The translations under genes were made by a program, and so were the position numbers. The notes beneath the pieces were generated by a model. It was not told where the DNA came from, did not search any database, and saw nothing but the letters and a program-made list of their open reading frames with translations. From Liopterus haemorrhoidalis (lineage: Eukaryota > Arthropoda > Insecta > Coleoptera > Dytiscidae): a DNA stretch of 64,000 nt. How positions within the stretch are numbered: position 1 is the first letter of the stretch; each line of letters starts with the position of its first letter. Of this stretch, positions 42,846 through 54,036 are shown one piece after another. Location: NCBI GenBank assembly GCA_963971575.1, contig OZ020624.1, positions 29,586,356-29,650,355 on the forward strand, read 5' to 3'.

Positions 42846-43757
42846 GTCGTCAATTGACGAGATTTGCTGATGACATTGTTAGCAATTCTTTATACAACTG
42901 GGTCTTAACCGCAAAACCAAGTTCTCTAAAAAAGTTTATTAATTTATTTTAGGCTAATAAATCGCTTTGGCTAATTAATTTTAGTTGAGGCTTTCGAGAA
43001 GGCACGGCTGACGGTCAAGCCTCAAAAAACCACATCTTTTTACATCAGGTTTCAGTGAAAGTCGGCTGGTCGGACTTTCAAGGCCAAAGTGTCACAGTTA
43101 TGACATAGCTCCACTACTGATGTAGATTGAAACTTTTTCCTTTCTCAAAACCTTTTTGATCCAATCTACTCCGCCGCCAGTTTCATCCAGGATCATTGCC
43201 AACGAAAGTGGTCCTTCTTTTTAAAGTTAAAAGTTTATAGGTTCTTCATAAGATTATATTTATTATTTGCGAACAATAGTTTCTATTTTATTTACCAAAC
43301 TAAAAGTTATATAATAAATATTTATTGTACATTGATTGAACTTTATATTTAACGTTATATTTTTGTCTCCTTTTTAACGATAAATCTATTAAGATAATTG
43401 TTTGAAAAACGTATCCTTATCGTTAAACGAGGTATTACTACCGTCAAAGTCTTTTATGTGATTTAAAAGAAATTCATATTTTATTTAAAGAAATTCCCAG
43501 AAGGCATTTGGAACGATTTGCATCCAATGCTCTTGGTAATACATAGATATCGTCTATAAATGTAACATATGCTCTTATATGTATTTATGACATTGTACAA
43601 TTCGAAATATGAAACAAATATGAATGTTATAACATTATAGGATTTGAAACAAACACAGAAATATTTGTTTATTCATACAGTGAGATTATTTTCAATTGTT
43701 CTTTATACACGTTGCAAAATTGAGATTATAAAAGGTTTTTAAAAGGTACAAAAAGGT
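42846..43757. other. AT-rich spacer
   Basis: Nothing recognised. Confidence 0.35.
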
Positions 43758-43761
43758 AATA

Positions 43762-43860
43762 CGAGGTGTATGAAAAAGTAATAGGATTTCTCTTATAATA
43801 TTTTGTATTGGATAATTCTTCTATGTAGTTCCCTTCGAAAACTAGTCACCGGCGAAGACA
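43762..43860 (-). mobile_element. Mariner 3' end fragment
   Basis: CGAGGTGTATGAAAAAGTAA follows TA and resembles a mariner terminal repeat. Reading inward on the minus strand gives FEGNYIEEL followed by the TIR-proximal region. FEGDYIE is the usual last motif of many mariner transposases. The rest of the element is absent. Confidence 0.6.
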
Positions 43861-44366
43861 TATACAGGCTGTTTGTTTGAAATGGGGCACCCCGAAAATC
43901 TCCTTTATTTGTAAAGATACAAAAAATCTTCAGAACAAAAGTTAAACTACACATAAAGGCCCATCTAAAGGTTACAATAAGAATTCTGAGGCACTTCTGG
44001 TTTCACCGGAAATGATGTCAACTTTTGATCTAGCATAGGGAATCGATAATTTTTTTTTTTCCTAAAAGTACATTAAATTAGCTTTACAATGACACCAAAA
44101 AGTCATATTTTTATGTTAACCATTTCAAAATGGCGACCATTTATTTACAAAATAATAATCAACATAAGTTTTACAAAGTTGAACGTAGCAAGCTTTGAAA
44201 ACAATAAAAAAAGAAACAAAATATCATTTTGTAAAAAATTCAAATACCTGTTAGCTTTAAGGCTGCCATGGTAAATAATTGGGCCTACAATTTTTGTCCC
44301 TAGAATTCCCAGCCAAACATTGAAACCAAACCTGTGTTGGAATCTGGAAGATCTTAATTCCCTGGG
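43861..44366. other. Possible unassigned repeat
   Basis: From 43863 ACAGGCTGTTTGTTTGAAA then TGGGGCACC resembles a dispersed insect repeat end (ACAGGGTGTT...). The rest is AT-rich and unrecognised. Confidence 0.25.
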
Positions 44367-44452
44367 ATATATATATATATATTCTAGTGACTGATGCTGT
44401 TTATTTATTTATTTATTTATTTTTTTATTTATTTATTTATTTTATTTATTTA
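44367..44452. repeat. (TA)n and (TTTA)n microsatellites
   Basis: A TA run at 44367-44382 and a long TTTA run at about 44398-44452. Confidence 0.9.
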
Positions 44453-44639
44453 TTTACCTCGAAAGAATAAGAAATTTAGGATTATGTTAATATGAAAGAC
44501 AACCTTCACTAGAAAAGGTGCTTAAAAAAAATTTATGCACTGATTTGGATAAAATTAAGAATTAAGACTCCGACTAGGCTACAAGCTATTAGTAGCTTGT
44601 AGCCTTATATTTGATTTAAAGATAAGTTACCTTTAATTT

Positions 44640-45289
44640 CCCAGCAAACATTTTTATACAGGCCAGTACTGTTGAAGCACATACACCCCGGCATTGAAAG
44701 TAATGGGCCAGTACCCCGGTGCCCCTTGGCCGTTACCTGGCCCATTGATGTATCAATTGCCGGCCCAGCAGCGGTAAAGTGCAAAATAATCGCATTAGTT
44801 GCAAGATTTATTTCTCATGGACCAGTACTTATATTATACCCACTCTCTAGTATTTCAAATGTAACATATGTATATTTATCTTATACTTACCCAGTATTAA
44901 AATAAATTAATGAATAGCTGCAAAATAAATATTTGGTCATTTCACCATCGTTGAATAAATTTATTTAACAAATAAAGTTGACAATATCGAATCGGCTTTA
45001 AACTATTAATGAAGAAATTAACGTTGCTGTCAATAAAATGATACGATATTGTCAACTTTATTCGTTAAATAAATTTATTCAAAGATGGTGAAACAAAAGT
45101 AAAATGTAACATATTAACAAAAATACGGAGTGCTCATAAAATGCTGGTAAAGTACTTCGTATTGGAGGAGTGCGAAATACAAATGTGAAGTATATTATTA
45201 ATGGCGTTGCACAAACTTTTAGTGCCAGCAATTTACCAACAGATAAAGCAGTTTTCCGGCAATCGGCCGATGGTTGAATGTTTGCTGGG
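44640..45289. mobile_element. MITE with CCCAGCAAACATT ends (family C, copy 2)
   Basis: The ends CCCAGCAAACATTTTTAT and the complement of TTGAATGTTTGCTGGG delimit 650 bp. The terminal ~180 bp on each side match copy 1 (24670-25041) in reverse orientation, for example the GGGCCAGTAC and TACTTCGTAT modules. The extra length lies in the middle and includes the 154-bp foldback at 44940-45093. Flanks (AATTT, TATCT) show no clear duplication. The open frame 44672-44905 is non-coding. Confidence 0.8.
44940..45093. repeat. 154-bp foldback inside MITE copy 2
   Basis: TTTCACCATC, GTTGAATAAATTTATTTAAC and AAATAAAGTTGACAATATCG are mirrored at the other side as CGATATTGTCAACTTTATT, CGTTAAATAAATTTATTC and GATGGTGAAA. 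That gives arms of about 55 bp with few mismatches around a ~45-bp loop. It is probably an independent foldback MITE that landed in the larger element. Confidence 0.75.
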
Positions 45290-46195
45290 TATCTTTAAGT
45301 TTAAGGTTATTTATGAAGCAAACCGGTTTGGTCTCGAAATGAAGAAAATTTGACTTTATTTGGAGTTGACTCTTCCGCATATAAAAACGTTTTGCCCTTT
45401 CTATACATTTTGGAAGGCACTAGTGGTCTCTGCAAAGTTGAACGGTGGTTTATCCATCCCAAACGGTTAACGCCACACCTTACAGATCCGTATTCGTATC
45501 ATTATTTTACGTTCTTGGATTAATGGACAGGGTATTGTTGGGCGTCTGGAACATTAAGGTCATTAATGAAAACCATAAACTCCAATACGTACCAAGGGAC
45601 ACCTTAGGGCTTAGATTAAATTTAATTGAGATTTTCTCACGAGTGGAATACAAAAGATATCTTAAGAATTGTAATCTTCAATCCCAACGTTAGTTGTAAC
45701 ATTAAACTCATTCAAAGATAGCTGTGACGCAACGTCATATGAAGGTAAATTTTATCGTTGTTTTAGCGTGTTTTTCAAATGTCGTTAAGACACGTGCCTT
45801 TTATTTCCTTAGGGGGAAAAGTGATAAAAAGATTAACTGTAAATCAAATGGTGTTTTTTTCATCGTTTGTATCGAAACGATCGTTGAAAATGGAATGGTG
45901 AAAATGTTTAAAGATAAAATTTTATGTATTCGTGTTTGGAATTTATTAATTTTTGAATAAAGTTATTTAATTTTCATAAATTGACAGATTTAATCTATAT
46001 TCCATTCGAAGGTTTTAACGTTTGACTTCAAATCTAAAATATACATCTTATAAAATTAAAATCCAAAGAATTTGATTTTAGCAAAAAGTATAATGAAGAT
46101 AAAATATTCTTAGAAAAAGCAATTGGTAAATTTGATAAATATGCTTATTCGTCATGCTGGAAGTTTTGGCGTTTACTATTTACAAATCTCCAATA
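45290..46195. other. AT-rich spacer with unrecognised open frames
   Basis: The open frames 45445-45693 and 45724-45960 are somewhat less AT-biased than their surroundings but show no motif I recognise on either strand. Confidence 0.3.
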
Positions 46196-46279
46196 TATTA
46201 GGTGTACTGGAAAGTTTTTTCGTTTATCTGGTATAATTAAAATAGAAACAAATCGAAAGAAACAAATGTACTTTATTGA

Positions 46280-46500
46280 GTAAAATAGTTACCATTGTGA
46301 TCTATAACACTCTGCCATTTATCAGGAAGAGAAAATATTCCCGATTTATAAAATTCCTGATTTTTTTAAGGAAAAAATTGTTAAAGGCTCATTTTAACAT
46401 GGTTCATATCTCTAAGCGTCTTGTTTCTTAAAAAGTGTTCCAGTGACCGAAATAAGTGATAGTCTGAGGGCGAAATGTCTGGTGAGTAGGGTGGGTGTGT
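46280..46500 (-). pseudogene. Mariner transposase, C-terminal part
   Basis: The minus strand continues from the LINE insertion with HPPYSPDISPSDYHLFRSLE, so the third catalytic aspartate (SDYH) is intact. It continues HFLRNKTLRDMNHVK and, after damage, PDKWQSVIDHNGNYFTQ and a stop. The order matches the family C-terminus. A deletion and stops lie between the two blocks. Confidence 0.8.
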
Positions 46501-46514
46501 TAGAACCTCCCAAT

Positions 46515-47160
46515 CGGTCAAGTGTTATCTTGACGGACTCGCTGAGTGCTCTGAATAGTATCCAAAATTCAGATCCAGTGCATCCTCTTGTACTAAAGAT
46601 CCGGTTGCTACTCCACAATCTGAATGCTCAGAATGTGAGAGTAGAGCTGTTTTGGATACCGGGGTATGTTGGTATTAAAGGCAACGAAGCGGCAGATGCA
46701 GCTGCAAAAACCGCCTCCCACAGACCTATGATTGATGTGAATTTCATTTTTCCAGATGACGCAAAGAGTCATCTGAAACATCTGGTTTTAGACATGTGGC
46801 AACATGAGTGGAGCCACACACAGAACGTTTAGTTGCGACAGATTAAGGGAGACGTTAAACCATGGGGTTCTTCCTGCAGGATTAACCGCAGGAAGGAAGC
46901 CGCTATCACACGTCTGGGTATAGGTCACTGTTGATGGACCCATGGACACCTTCTTCGAGGTGAAGAGTCCCCTATCTGTGGGACGTGTAGCAGAGATTTG
47001 TCTGTGTTACGCTTTTTAACCGAGTGTGTTCAGTTCGAGGATGTCAGGGAGAGGTTAGGCCTGTGCTATGACCTGTCAGTTGCCTTAAGTGACGACAGAG
47101 TACTCATGGACAGGCTGATACTCTTCCTGAGAGAATCGAACTTACTGTTTTATTTGTGAA
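46515..47160 (+). pseudogene. LINE RNase H domain and C-terminal zinc-like region
   Basis: The frame reads VILTDSLSALNSIQNSD (with the catalytic aspartate of the TDSxSAL motif), HPLVLKIRLLLHNL, VELFWIPGYVGIKGNEAADA (the family form is WxPGHVGIxGNExAD; the histidine is tyrosine here) and AAKTASHRP. After a stop at about 46832, more C-terminal sequence follows. It includes RLGIGHC*WTHGHLLRGEE, where * is a stop, then SPICGTCSRDLSVLRFLTEC, a CxxC...C-type segment, and ends near 47160. RNase H would remove RNA from the RNA-DNA hybrid. The stops show it is inactive. Confidence 0.85.
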
Positions 47161-47463
47161 GTCTTGCACCCTATTTTGAAGTGTTCTAGTTTTTGATTGT
47201 GATATTCGGTGGTAATTGGCCTCTTTACAGCCTCTTACCATCACCCCGAGTCTGTTCATTTTTTTCAAACAGACTTTTTATTTTATTTATTTGTATTTGT
47301 CCGTGCAAGATTTCATTTATTGATTATGCGTTATTTTTATGATTTTATTTATTTATTTATTGTCCAATTTATTGTTTTTAATATGTAGTCTAGTCATTTA
47401 GATGAGCTGCGTTAGGCGCAAATAGCCTTTGTCGCTGTGCGCCAAAAATTTTAACTAACTAAC
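46515..47463 (+). mobile_element. 5'-truncated I-like LINE with RNase H domain
   Basis: It is flanked by the exact 14-bp duplication TAGAACCTCCCAAT (46501-46514 and 47464-47477). The 3' end carries a TAACTAACTAAC tail. It encodes the RNase H domain and C-terminus only. RNase H plus such a tail points to the I-like group of LINEs (I, R1 or LOA type). The open frame 46443-46832 begins upstream in mariner sequence, so its first ~24 codons are not LINE. Confidence 0.92.
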
Positions 47464-47477
47464 TAGAACCTCCCAAT

Positions 47478-47860
47478 ACACCTCGAAAAAAATTTTACGT
47501 GTCTTTTTTTGATGAATGTCAGGCATTGTCGCCTTGAAACATAACTCTTCTTCTATTCACAATTTCTGGCCGATTTCTGGTCAAGTTTTGATTCAATCGA
47601 TCCAATTGTTCACAGCAGAGATCAGAATTAACACTTTGCCCCGGTTTTAACATCTCATAATAAATTATTCCTTTATAGGGCCTTCCAGATCGAAGTTCAT
47701 CATCCAAGCATAAATTTCCTGATTTAAATTTTTTAAATCACTGTTGACATGTGCGTACACTTAGTTTATCACCATAAATAGTGCAAATGTATTATGTAGC
47801 AACTGTAGCAGATTTTTTTATGGTACTCATACAACATTAAACAGCATAAAAATGTTTTGA
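47478..47860 (-). pseudogene. Mariner transposase, N-terminal and central part
   Basis: The minus strand reads YICTIYGDKLSVRTCQQ, FKKFKSGNLCLDDELRSGRP, YYEMLKPGQSVNSDLCCEQL, RLNQNLTRNRPEIVNRRRV and MFQGDNARPDI (second catalytic aspartate retained). It then reads FFEVYWEVLT up to the LINE insertion, with HPPYSPD resuming on the far side. The segment between SGRP and YYEML, where the first catalytic aspartate belongs, is deleted. The open frame 47519-47707 covers only the central part. Confidence 0.85.
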
Positions 47861-47900
47861 TGAAAACTCTTCTGCCATTTTAAAACCACTCTAGTCCGAA

Positions 47901-49149
47901 GAAAATTTTTCTTTTCTTTATTTTTATGGCCTCCATTCAAAGATACGATTAAACTGTCCACTTACTTTATGACGAACAATCTTTATATTTTGTTGTGTTC
48001 ATTTAGATATTTTCATTTATCCCCTTGTCTCTTTCGTTCTCTGTTTATCTAACTCTGTTCCTCTTTGTACTTAACGGATTTAATCAAACTATTTATCGAA
48101 AATTAATAGTAAATCTAGATTAGTAAATGAAAACATATATGTTATTATAATGTCCAATAGTGGTTGGTCGTTGTAATTAATCGACAAATAGGACCAAATA
48201 TTACTCGACTGAAGTACTTTCTAACAAACAATTTTGTAGTTTAATCGCCATGTTATTTGCATATGCGAGCAATATACGCTCTAACCAGTTAGAAATTAGC
48301 AAGTACTTTGATACTATTACTACCATTCGTACTACAAATTTAATAAAACAATATCAAATAGAAGATTAATTGATGAATTTATGTTTGGAATCGAACAGTG
48401 ATTTGTAAGAAAGGTAATTTTGGTATTATTTCATAAACAAAATTTCATAAATAAATTCAGTACAATCATTTAATTAGAGCAAAATAATTAAAATGTTAAA
48501 TGATAAAAAATAATCTATTTCTTAGAAAGGGCATTTACCATAACGGTAGACTTGTTTATTATTGCAACTTGACACTTTGTCAATGTAAAATGAAAAGTGA
48601 ATCGTAAATTGTTTTGTCAAAAATATACGTCAACCATAAGTACAAAAATAATAATTAATTTTTGTCTGAGATATAAATATTATGATTGGGCTATTTTCTA
48701 ATGGGATATTTATCTGAGTTATCACCAATAAATTATGAATTTTAAGATAGTACAAGACAGACAGTTTTAAGATAGACAGTCAAGAGGTGTTTAATGACAT
48801 TTAACAGTTGCACGTTGTAAGCTTTTCAGGGTGGTCGCGTTTTAAGGAGTAGTTGATTTTGACCCGTCGTATGGTTAAGACCTTTAAGAGTTGAGTCTAA
48901 AGAATGAAGAAGTTAAGTCGTGTTTTAAGTAGAATGAGAATTTGTTCATCATGGGTTAGAGTCATTTAGAGTATTCGGTCGGACAAGTAAAATGTAACCA
49001 AGTAATTTCGTATTTACGTTAAGGTAGTGTTCGTTAGTTTGGTGTAGTGTGCCTAGTGTGTGTGACTGTGTCTCTGGATTTAGCTGTATCGACGTAATTG
49101 TAAGTCTAGTGTAATTAGTGTAAATATTTAAACCGTATCATAATTAAAG
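47901..49149. other. AT-rich spacer, right part slightly GC-richer
   Basis: Between 48960 and 49110 the sequence is rich in GTGT words and ends near a GTAAGT match (49100), reminiscent of an untranslated exon but unsupported. Nothing else was recognised. Confidence 0.25.
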
Positions 49150-49164
49150 TAGATTAGATGGACA

Positions 49165-49506
49165 TTCGTTTTAGTAGGACTTGCGTCTTTCACAGTCCTT
49201 GCCCACCTTATAAGAGTACTCACATCAACACACGCCTCACGGTAGACGGCACTTAACCTTCGATGGATATCAATGGGCGCTACACCCTCCGCAGTAAAAA
49301 ATTCAATAACTCGTTGTTTTAACCGCACATCCATGCCGGCCACCATGTTTAGAACTGTCATGCGCAAACGCGATGTTGCTGAGAATCTCCGCTAGGAGGA
49401 CTTATGTACAGATACTTATGGTAAATGGCAAACCACTTTTGACACGGTCTGGCCCGTCATTATAAAAGTTATGACAATGGAAGCATTATTTTTCAATATG
49501 CCCTCG
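49165..49506 (-). mobile_element. Mariner 5' end with N-terminal transposase fragment
   Basis: On the minus strand the element begins after TA (49507-49508) with CGAGGGCATATTGAAAAATA, a mariner end. The coding start MDVRLKQRVIEFFTAEGVAP comes about 175 bp later and continues IDIHRRLSAVYREACVDVST and LIRWARTVKDAS. This is the first helix-turn-helix of mariner transposases. An in-frame ATG ten codons upstream (MRMTVLNMVAG) is less likely the true start. Everything downstream is lost. Confidence 0.85.
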
Positions 49507-49508
49507 TA

Positions 49509-50154
49509 GTAATGACATTAATATTTTTTATTGAAAATCCGTTTTAGTTTTTAAAGACGGTATAGTAATATCATCATATTCAATAGATTCTCGTAGATTT
49601 TATAATTGCGATTCTGTTTTCTACGCCTCTGTATCATGGATTCTATAGAATTTCCATCATTACGAACCTTCCGTAGTTGTAAAGCCCTAGATTCCGAAGG
49701 GTTCACATATAAAATATATATGACAGAACTGGCACAGTGTTGGTTTTTGCAGAGTTCAAAATTGCAGACACTACTGAATTTCTTTTTCGTCCTTCTGAAA
49801 TGATGATCGCTGCTCTAAATTTCCACTTGCGGGTAGCCGTTTCGCCGACTCTAAAGAATTATTACTAGTGCAAGGATACGCAGAAATTACATTCTTCGAT
49901 CCAAGTTATTTTCCCACACGCCTTTACAACTAAATTGTTTACACAAAAAAAAAACATTTACTTACAAAATAAAAAATACAGTATAAAAGAAATAAAAGAA
50001 TAAAAATAAATTATAACCGCAAGTAAAACTATAGAAATGCTCTTATAATTAGTTTTAAATTAATTACAATTTTTATATTAACTAGGATATTATTAAAATT
50101 AAAATAGGATGACATCTTGATTTATCCTAAATTTATTATATCGCGTATGAATAC
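49509..50154. other. AT-rich spacer
   Basis: Nothing recognised. The open frame 49606-49803 is unassigned. Confidence 0.35.
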
Positions 50155-50625
50155 AAGGGTTGCTATTTATTTTTCGGGATTTAAGATCAAAAACAATTAT
50201 TTATCAATAAAAGTAGCTACTATTTTTTTAAATATCCTCCATGAAGATCAATACACTTTTTCACGCGTTTGAACCAATTTTCGAAGCACTTTTTCCACTC
50301 CGATAGAATATTTTTCCACAGCGATTATCAAATTATGTGGGATGCAAAGCGAACAAATATTTTTGACGGTCAAATGTTAATGCAATAGTGAATGTATGCT
50401 GATCCCACTAATGCCCAAGGATACCTCAATCCCACGATGTCACATGACGATCTTGCAGTATCAGTTCACGCACAGTATCAATGTTTTCCGGAACAACAAC
50501 CGATTTTGGACGACCTTCACGAAATTCGTCCTTAAGCGATCTACGGCCACGATTGAAGTTGGCAAACCATTGATAAACAGTAGACCTTGATGGTGCTTTG
50601 TCGCCAAAAGTGCTGGGGGAACTAT
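50155..50625 (-). mobile_element. Mariner element, catalytic domain deleted
   Basis: On the minus strand the sequence reads STFGDKAPSRSTVYQWFANF, NRGRRSLKDEFREGRPKSVV and ENIDTVRELILQDRHVT. It then has GISGISIHSLLH and ICSLCIPHNLI, the helix-turn-helix and linker. It jumps directly to EKVLRKLVQTREKVY, the family form being KCFENWFKRVKKCI at the very C-terminus. All three catalytic acids are gone. The left edge GGGTTGCTATTTATTTTTCG near 50158 is a plausible terminal repeat. The opposite end is truncated inside the N-terminus. Confidence 0.8.
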
Positions 50626-50639
50626 ATTAGATAACACCG

Positions 50640-51080
50640 GCAGCCAAGTAACGTTGATGGTATATTATGCTATCAGCGGCTAAAAATCTACTCAAATAGA
50701 GAAGGAGTAGCTATTTTGTACCTTCAGACCAAATTTTATCGAAATCGGTCAATAAATAGCATTTTTACTGCAATTTTCCTGAGGCAGGTTGTCAAAAACT
50801 GTCACCCATGGCCACTATTCCATATATATCCAAAATTTGTTCCCCTAAATTCAAAGATTATCTAATTCCATGTTTCTGTGCCAAATTTGAACCTGATCGG
50901 TCCATAAATAAGCGAGTTATAGCCGTGCTCTACTTTCGACCGAAACTGGAGCAGAATTTTTTGTCAAAGTCGGATTTTGGAACTTTTAATACAATCATCA
51001 GATACCTTCCTCTAAGATGGTTTCGAAATTGTCTTGTTTTTTAAAATCGGTTCATAAATAAGCGATATATTAACGAGATC
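50640..51080. repeat. Unassigned internally repetitive block
   Basis: Phrases such as AAATTTTATCGAAATCGGTC, AATTTGAACCTGATCGGTCC and TTTTTTAAAATCGGTTCATA recur, each followed by AATAAAT or ATAAATAAGCGA, at spacing of roughly 150 bp. It looks like a short tandem or dispersed repeat family. The open frame 50808-51044 follows the repeat and is not considered coding. Confidence 0.4.
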
Positions 51081-52129
51081 CACTTTTTGGATTAGGATTA
51101 AAGAATTAGATCACATTCTAGAGCAATTAGTGAAGAATTAGGTCAAATAACATGGCCTCCAAATGTCAGTGTTAATTGGGAGTTTTTACCAAAAGTGGCA
51201 GCACTTGGCAATGTTATAATAATCGAATATTATCGATGATCATCGGTTGTTTCCGCTGCTTGCATATAATTGAGTGGGATATGTCAATGGATGCATAATT
51301 TTAGAAAGAAGGAAGATTTTCAAAAACTTCTTAATGGATTTTAATCAAATTTGGAATGGAAATACTACATAATTTAATTAATTAGTACTTCTTATTATTT
51401 TGATATTTATTTAGAAAGTTCAGAAGATATAAACCATTTAAGACTGATCATAATGACCTGTTTTCGAAATTAAAATCAATAGTAAAAAACTCTTAACTGA
51501 GTAAGATGTATCTTTGGTATTATGATTCAACAATAGAAAGAAAGAGTTCAAAAAGTTGTGAACCCTTAAGATTCTATCTTAAATCCATTCGTCTATATAA
51601 TTATCAATTTATATCCGAAGTGAAAAATTCGTACAAAAAATTAAACAAATAGAATAGGATTAACATCGCTTGACAAAAAAACTAGGGGTACATCACAAAG
51701 GAATCTTATATAGCCATCACAGCCTGAAAAAGCATTTTAGCTTTATAAATGCCCGTTATTTTTCACGTGACATCCAGTGTCAGGGCTGTCCAAAAAGATC
51801 ATTCATTGTTACATCGTGTTAGAAAAATAAACAACACCCTCCGGTCATCAAAACACCTTTGTACGACAATGAATTTTTTTCTAAAAGAAACTAAAAAGGA
51901 AAATATTCATGGAATAATTAATTTTTACATAAAAAATAAATAAAAGTTAAAAAATACAAAAACAAAGATATCCGGCATCAAATTTACCAAGATTTTATTT
52001 TATCACAATTTCCTTCATCATCATAGTCAGTTGTCTTATTCTTAATATGTCTCTAGCGGCTGGTTTCTGGAAGCTTAATTAACTCCAAATAGTTAGAAAA
52101 CGGTTGCTATGGTTACTTATGGGATTGTT
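51081..52129. other. AT-rich spacer
   Basis: Nothing recognised. Confidence 0.35.
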
Positions 52130-52133
52130 ATAT

Positions 52134-52744
52134 TGTTACGGGGTGAATTCCAGAACGGAATCTTTTCTACAAAATTTATTAAACATGATTAATTTACATC
52201 AGAATATGTACAATTGTTGGTAAAATGATTGCTGGAGTTGTCCGTATAGAAGCTGATGTTAGTCTCGTTCTTGCCACGGATTCTCCATGATCGGTCGAAC
52301 CTCCCCAGGTATCCGCACGAGGCGAACACGTGGAGAAGCCCTGTAGACAACACTCGCATCTTGTCTTGGCGACTTCAACAGCTAAGCTGGTCCTAGGGAA
52401 GCGTGATGCGGACTGAGAACCACCGACGTGATGGTCACAAAAATGACTACCCCGACTCTATTCCCAAAGACCATTTTATAACCAGGACCCTATTACGTCA
52501 TGTCCTACCTCAATTGGTTTGGAAACATTATTCATTTGTGTAATTGTTGGCCGCAATTAAAGATTATAGTCATCACAATTGAATAATGTTTATCCACAAA
52601 TTAGAATGTAGTTCAACACTTATGTTGGCAAACACGCAACACCCTGCTTATTCTAGAATTCCTAAAACCGCACGTCAGGAACCTTGACCTACACAGTCTA
52701 AAGGAACTGGGACATTGGAATACAATTATACCATAATTGTGACA
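52134..52744 (-). mobile_element. Solo LTR, family B
   Basis: Read on the minus strand, this 611-bp sequence starts TGTCACAATTATGG and ends CCCCGTAACA. It is flanked by the perfect 4-bp duplication ATAT (52130-52133 and 52745-52748). It is markedly GC-richer than its surroundings and contains TTATAAAATGG on the minus strand as a candidate promoter element. The sequence is unrelated to family A except for TGTCAC and ACA ends. No internal region remains. Confidence 0.75.
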
Positions 52745-52809
52745 ATATTTTGCCCGTAGTTGACTATTTGCTTAAAGTTTACTAAGCTTAAATAATCCAA
52801 TCATTGACT

Positions 52810-53130
52810 TGTAGTTTTTCCGCAGTGTAGACTGTGACAGTGTAGACACTTTTTGTGTTGAACAAGAACAGATTTATGTTTCTTGAGATATAATTGGATC
52901 TCCAGACAGCATTTAACATAACGAAAGCTTGCCTGGCCTTGTTCAAACGTTGCTCAATATCCAGCATTGCTTCTTCATCTTTGGCAATTATGCTGCCAAG
53001 GTAATAAAACTCATCTACATCATCAATATCTTCTTGACCAATTTTTAACTGTCTTGTATTGATGGATTTTATGCGCAGGGTTTTTGTTTTATAGATATTA
53101 ATCTCGAGTCCTGTTAGCTTGGCTAGATGA
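52810..53130 (-). pseudogene. RTE-like RT fragment
   Basis: The minus frame reads LAKLTGLEINIYKTKTLRIK, SINTRQLKIGQEDIDDVDEF, YYLGSIIAKDEEAMLDIEQR, LNKARQAFVMLNAVWRSNYI and then decays. This is the region just after the catalytic box (GLxIN-KTK, YLGS, IxxRxxKARxAF, VWRS) of an RTE-like LINE. It is nearly continuous for about 100 codons. The catalytic box and the tail are both missing. Confidence 0.8.
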
Positions 53131-53149
53131 GTTAGTTAGGCCAATAGGA

Positions 53150-53470
53150 GAAATAAAATCCAGTTGCCTTTATACCACTGCTGCGCAGCCTTCGTATTAT
53201 GGGCTGGCGCTGAATCTTTCAGGAAGATCCAGTGGTTACCAGCGAAGAGCGACTTGCTCAATTCTTAAACTGCAGCACGGTTTTCTAGTAGATTTTGACC
53301 AACCAGTAGCTTAGTGGTACAGTCATAGCTCCCGCTTCATCAAATCATGATTCAGGCAGGATAATGGTCTTTCTAGATTGTCGGTACTTTCTCACAAGCT
53401 CCTCGTGACTTGTAGTATACATCTTGCTCTCATAGTTCACTGGAACATTCCAGTAAACAGTCTCGAACAG
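53150..53470 (-). pseudogene. IS630/Tc1/mariner-type transposase fragment
   Basis: The minus strand reads ETVYWNVPVNYESKMYTTSH, EELVRKYRQSRKTIILPES, then after stops HWIFLKDSAPAHNTKAAQQW and YKGNWI in another frame. The block F-KDSAPAH-TKAAQQW matches the second catalytic region (QDSAPAHxAKxTQxW) of a transposase group in this superfamily, with the aspartate kept. It abuts the RTE fragment at 53130. Confidence 0.6.
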
Positions 53471-54023
53471 TTAATTTGTTCTCAACAAGTAATTTGTTCT
53501 CACACTTTATAAAATATTACAAGATTTATTCTTGAAGCTTATTAAATAAGGTATTTGTGGAAGTAAACAGAAACTAAAATTAAATTATTTTTTATTCCAG
53601 AATATGAAATAAATATCATATAAAGTTAATTATCTAGGAAATGAAAACGAGAATTTTGAAGTATACTTGCTGTTGTGAATCTTGTTTATTATTGTGTTAT
53701 TAGTTCAAATTTTATGAAAAATAAATTAAAATGAGAATTAATAATGAAACTGTTGATGCAATTTTGTTGCAAATGGGGATTTGTAAAATTGTATGAATGT
53801 TTTATACTTCATTTCAAATAAAAAGGACAAATTTGGTGAAGATACAAGAGTGAATCAGTGACAAGAGAAGGCAATAGGAAGGAAAGACGAACATGTATAC
53901 AAATTAAATGGAAATATGAGAAAATTTATATAGCCTGGAAGGCAAAAATGTTTTTTGTTTTTCGTTGTTTGTCATTTTTTCAGGTGTATCGACGTTCTTT
54001 GCATGTCAGATTTATTAAAACCC
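53471..54023. other. AT-rich spacer
   Basis: Nothing recognised. Confidence 0.35.
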
Positions 54024-54036
54024 AGATATAGGCACC

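Larger units (their letters stand above)
46198..47900 (-). mobile_element. Mariner element split by a LINE
   Basis: The left end TTAGGTGTACTGGAAAG follows TA. This matches a known mariner end style. The minus strand encodes a mariner transposase in two parts, 47478-47860 and 46280-46500, separated by a 949-bp I-like LINE with an exact 14-bp duplication. No right-hand terminal repeat was found past about 47900, so the 5' end is eroded. Confidence 0.85.

Noticed and set aside
45445..45960. Two plus-strand open frames
   Set aside because: Slightly better codon composition than neighbours but no motif, no partner exon signals and no homology I can recognise.
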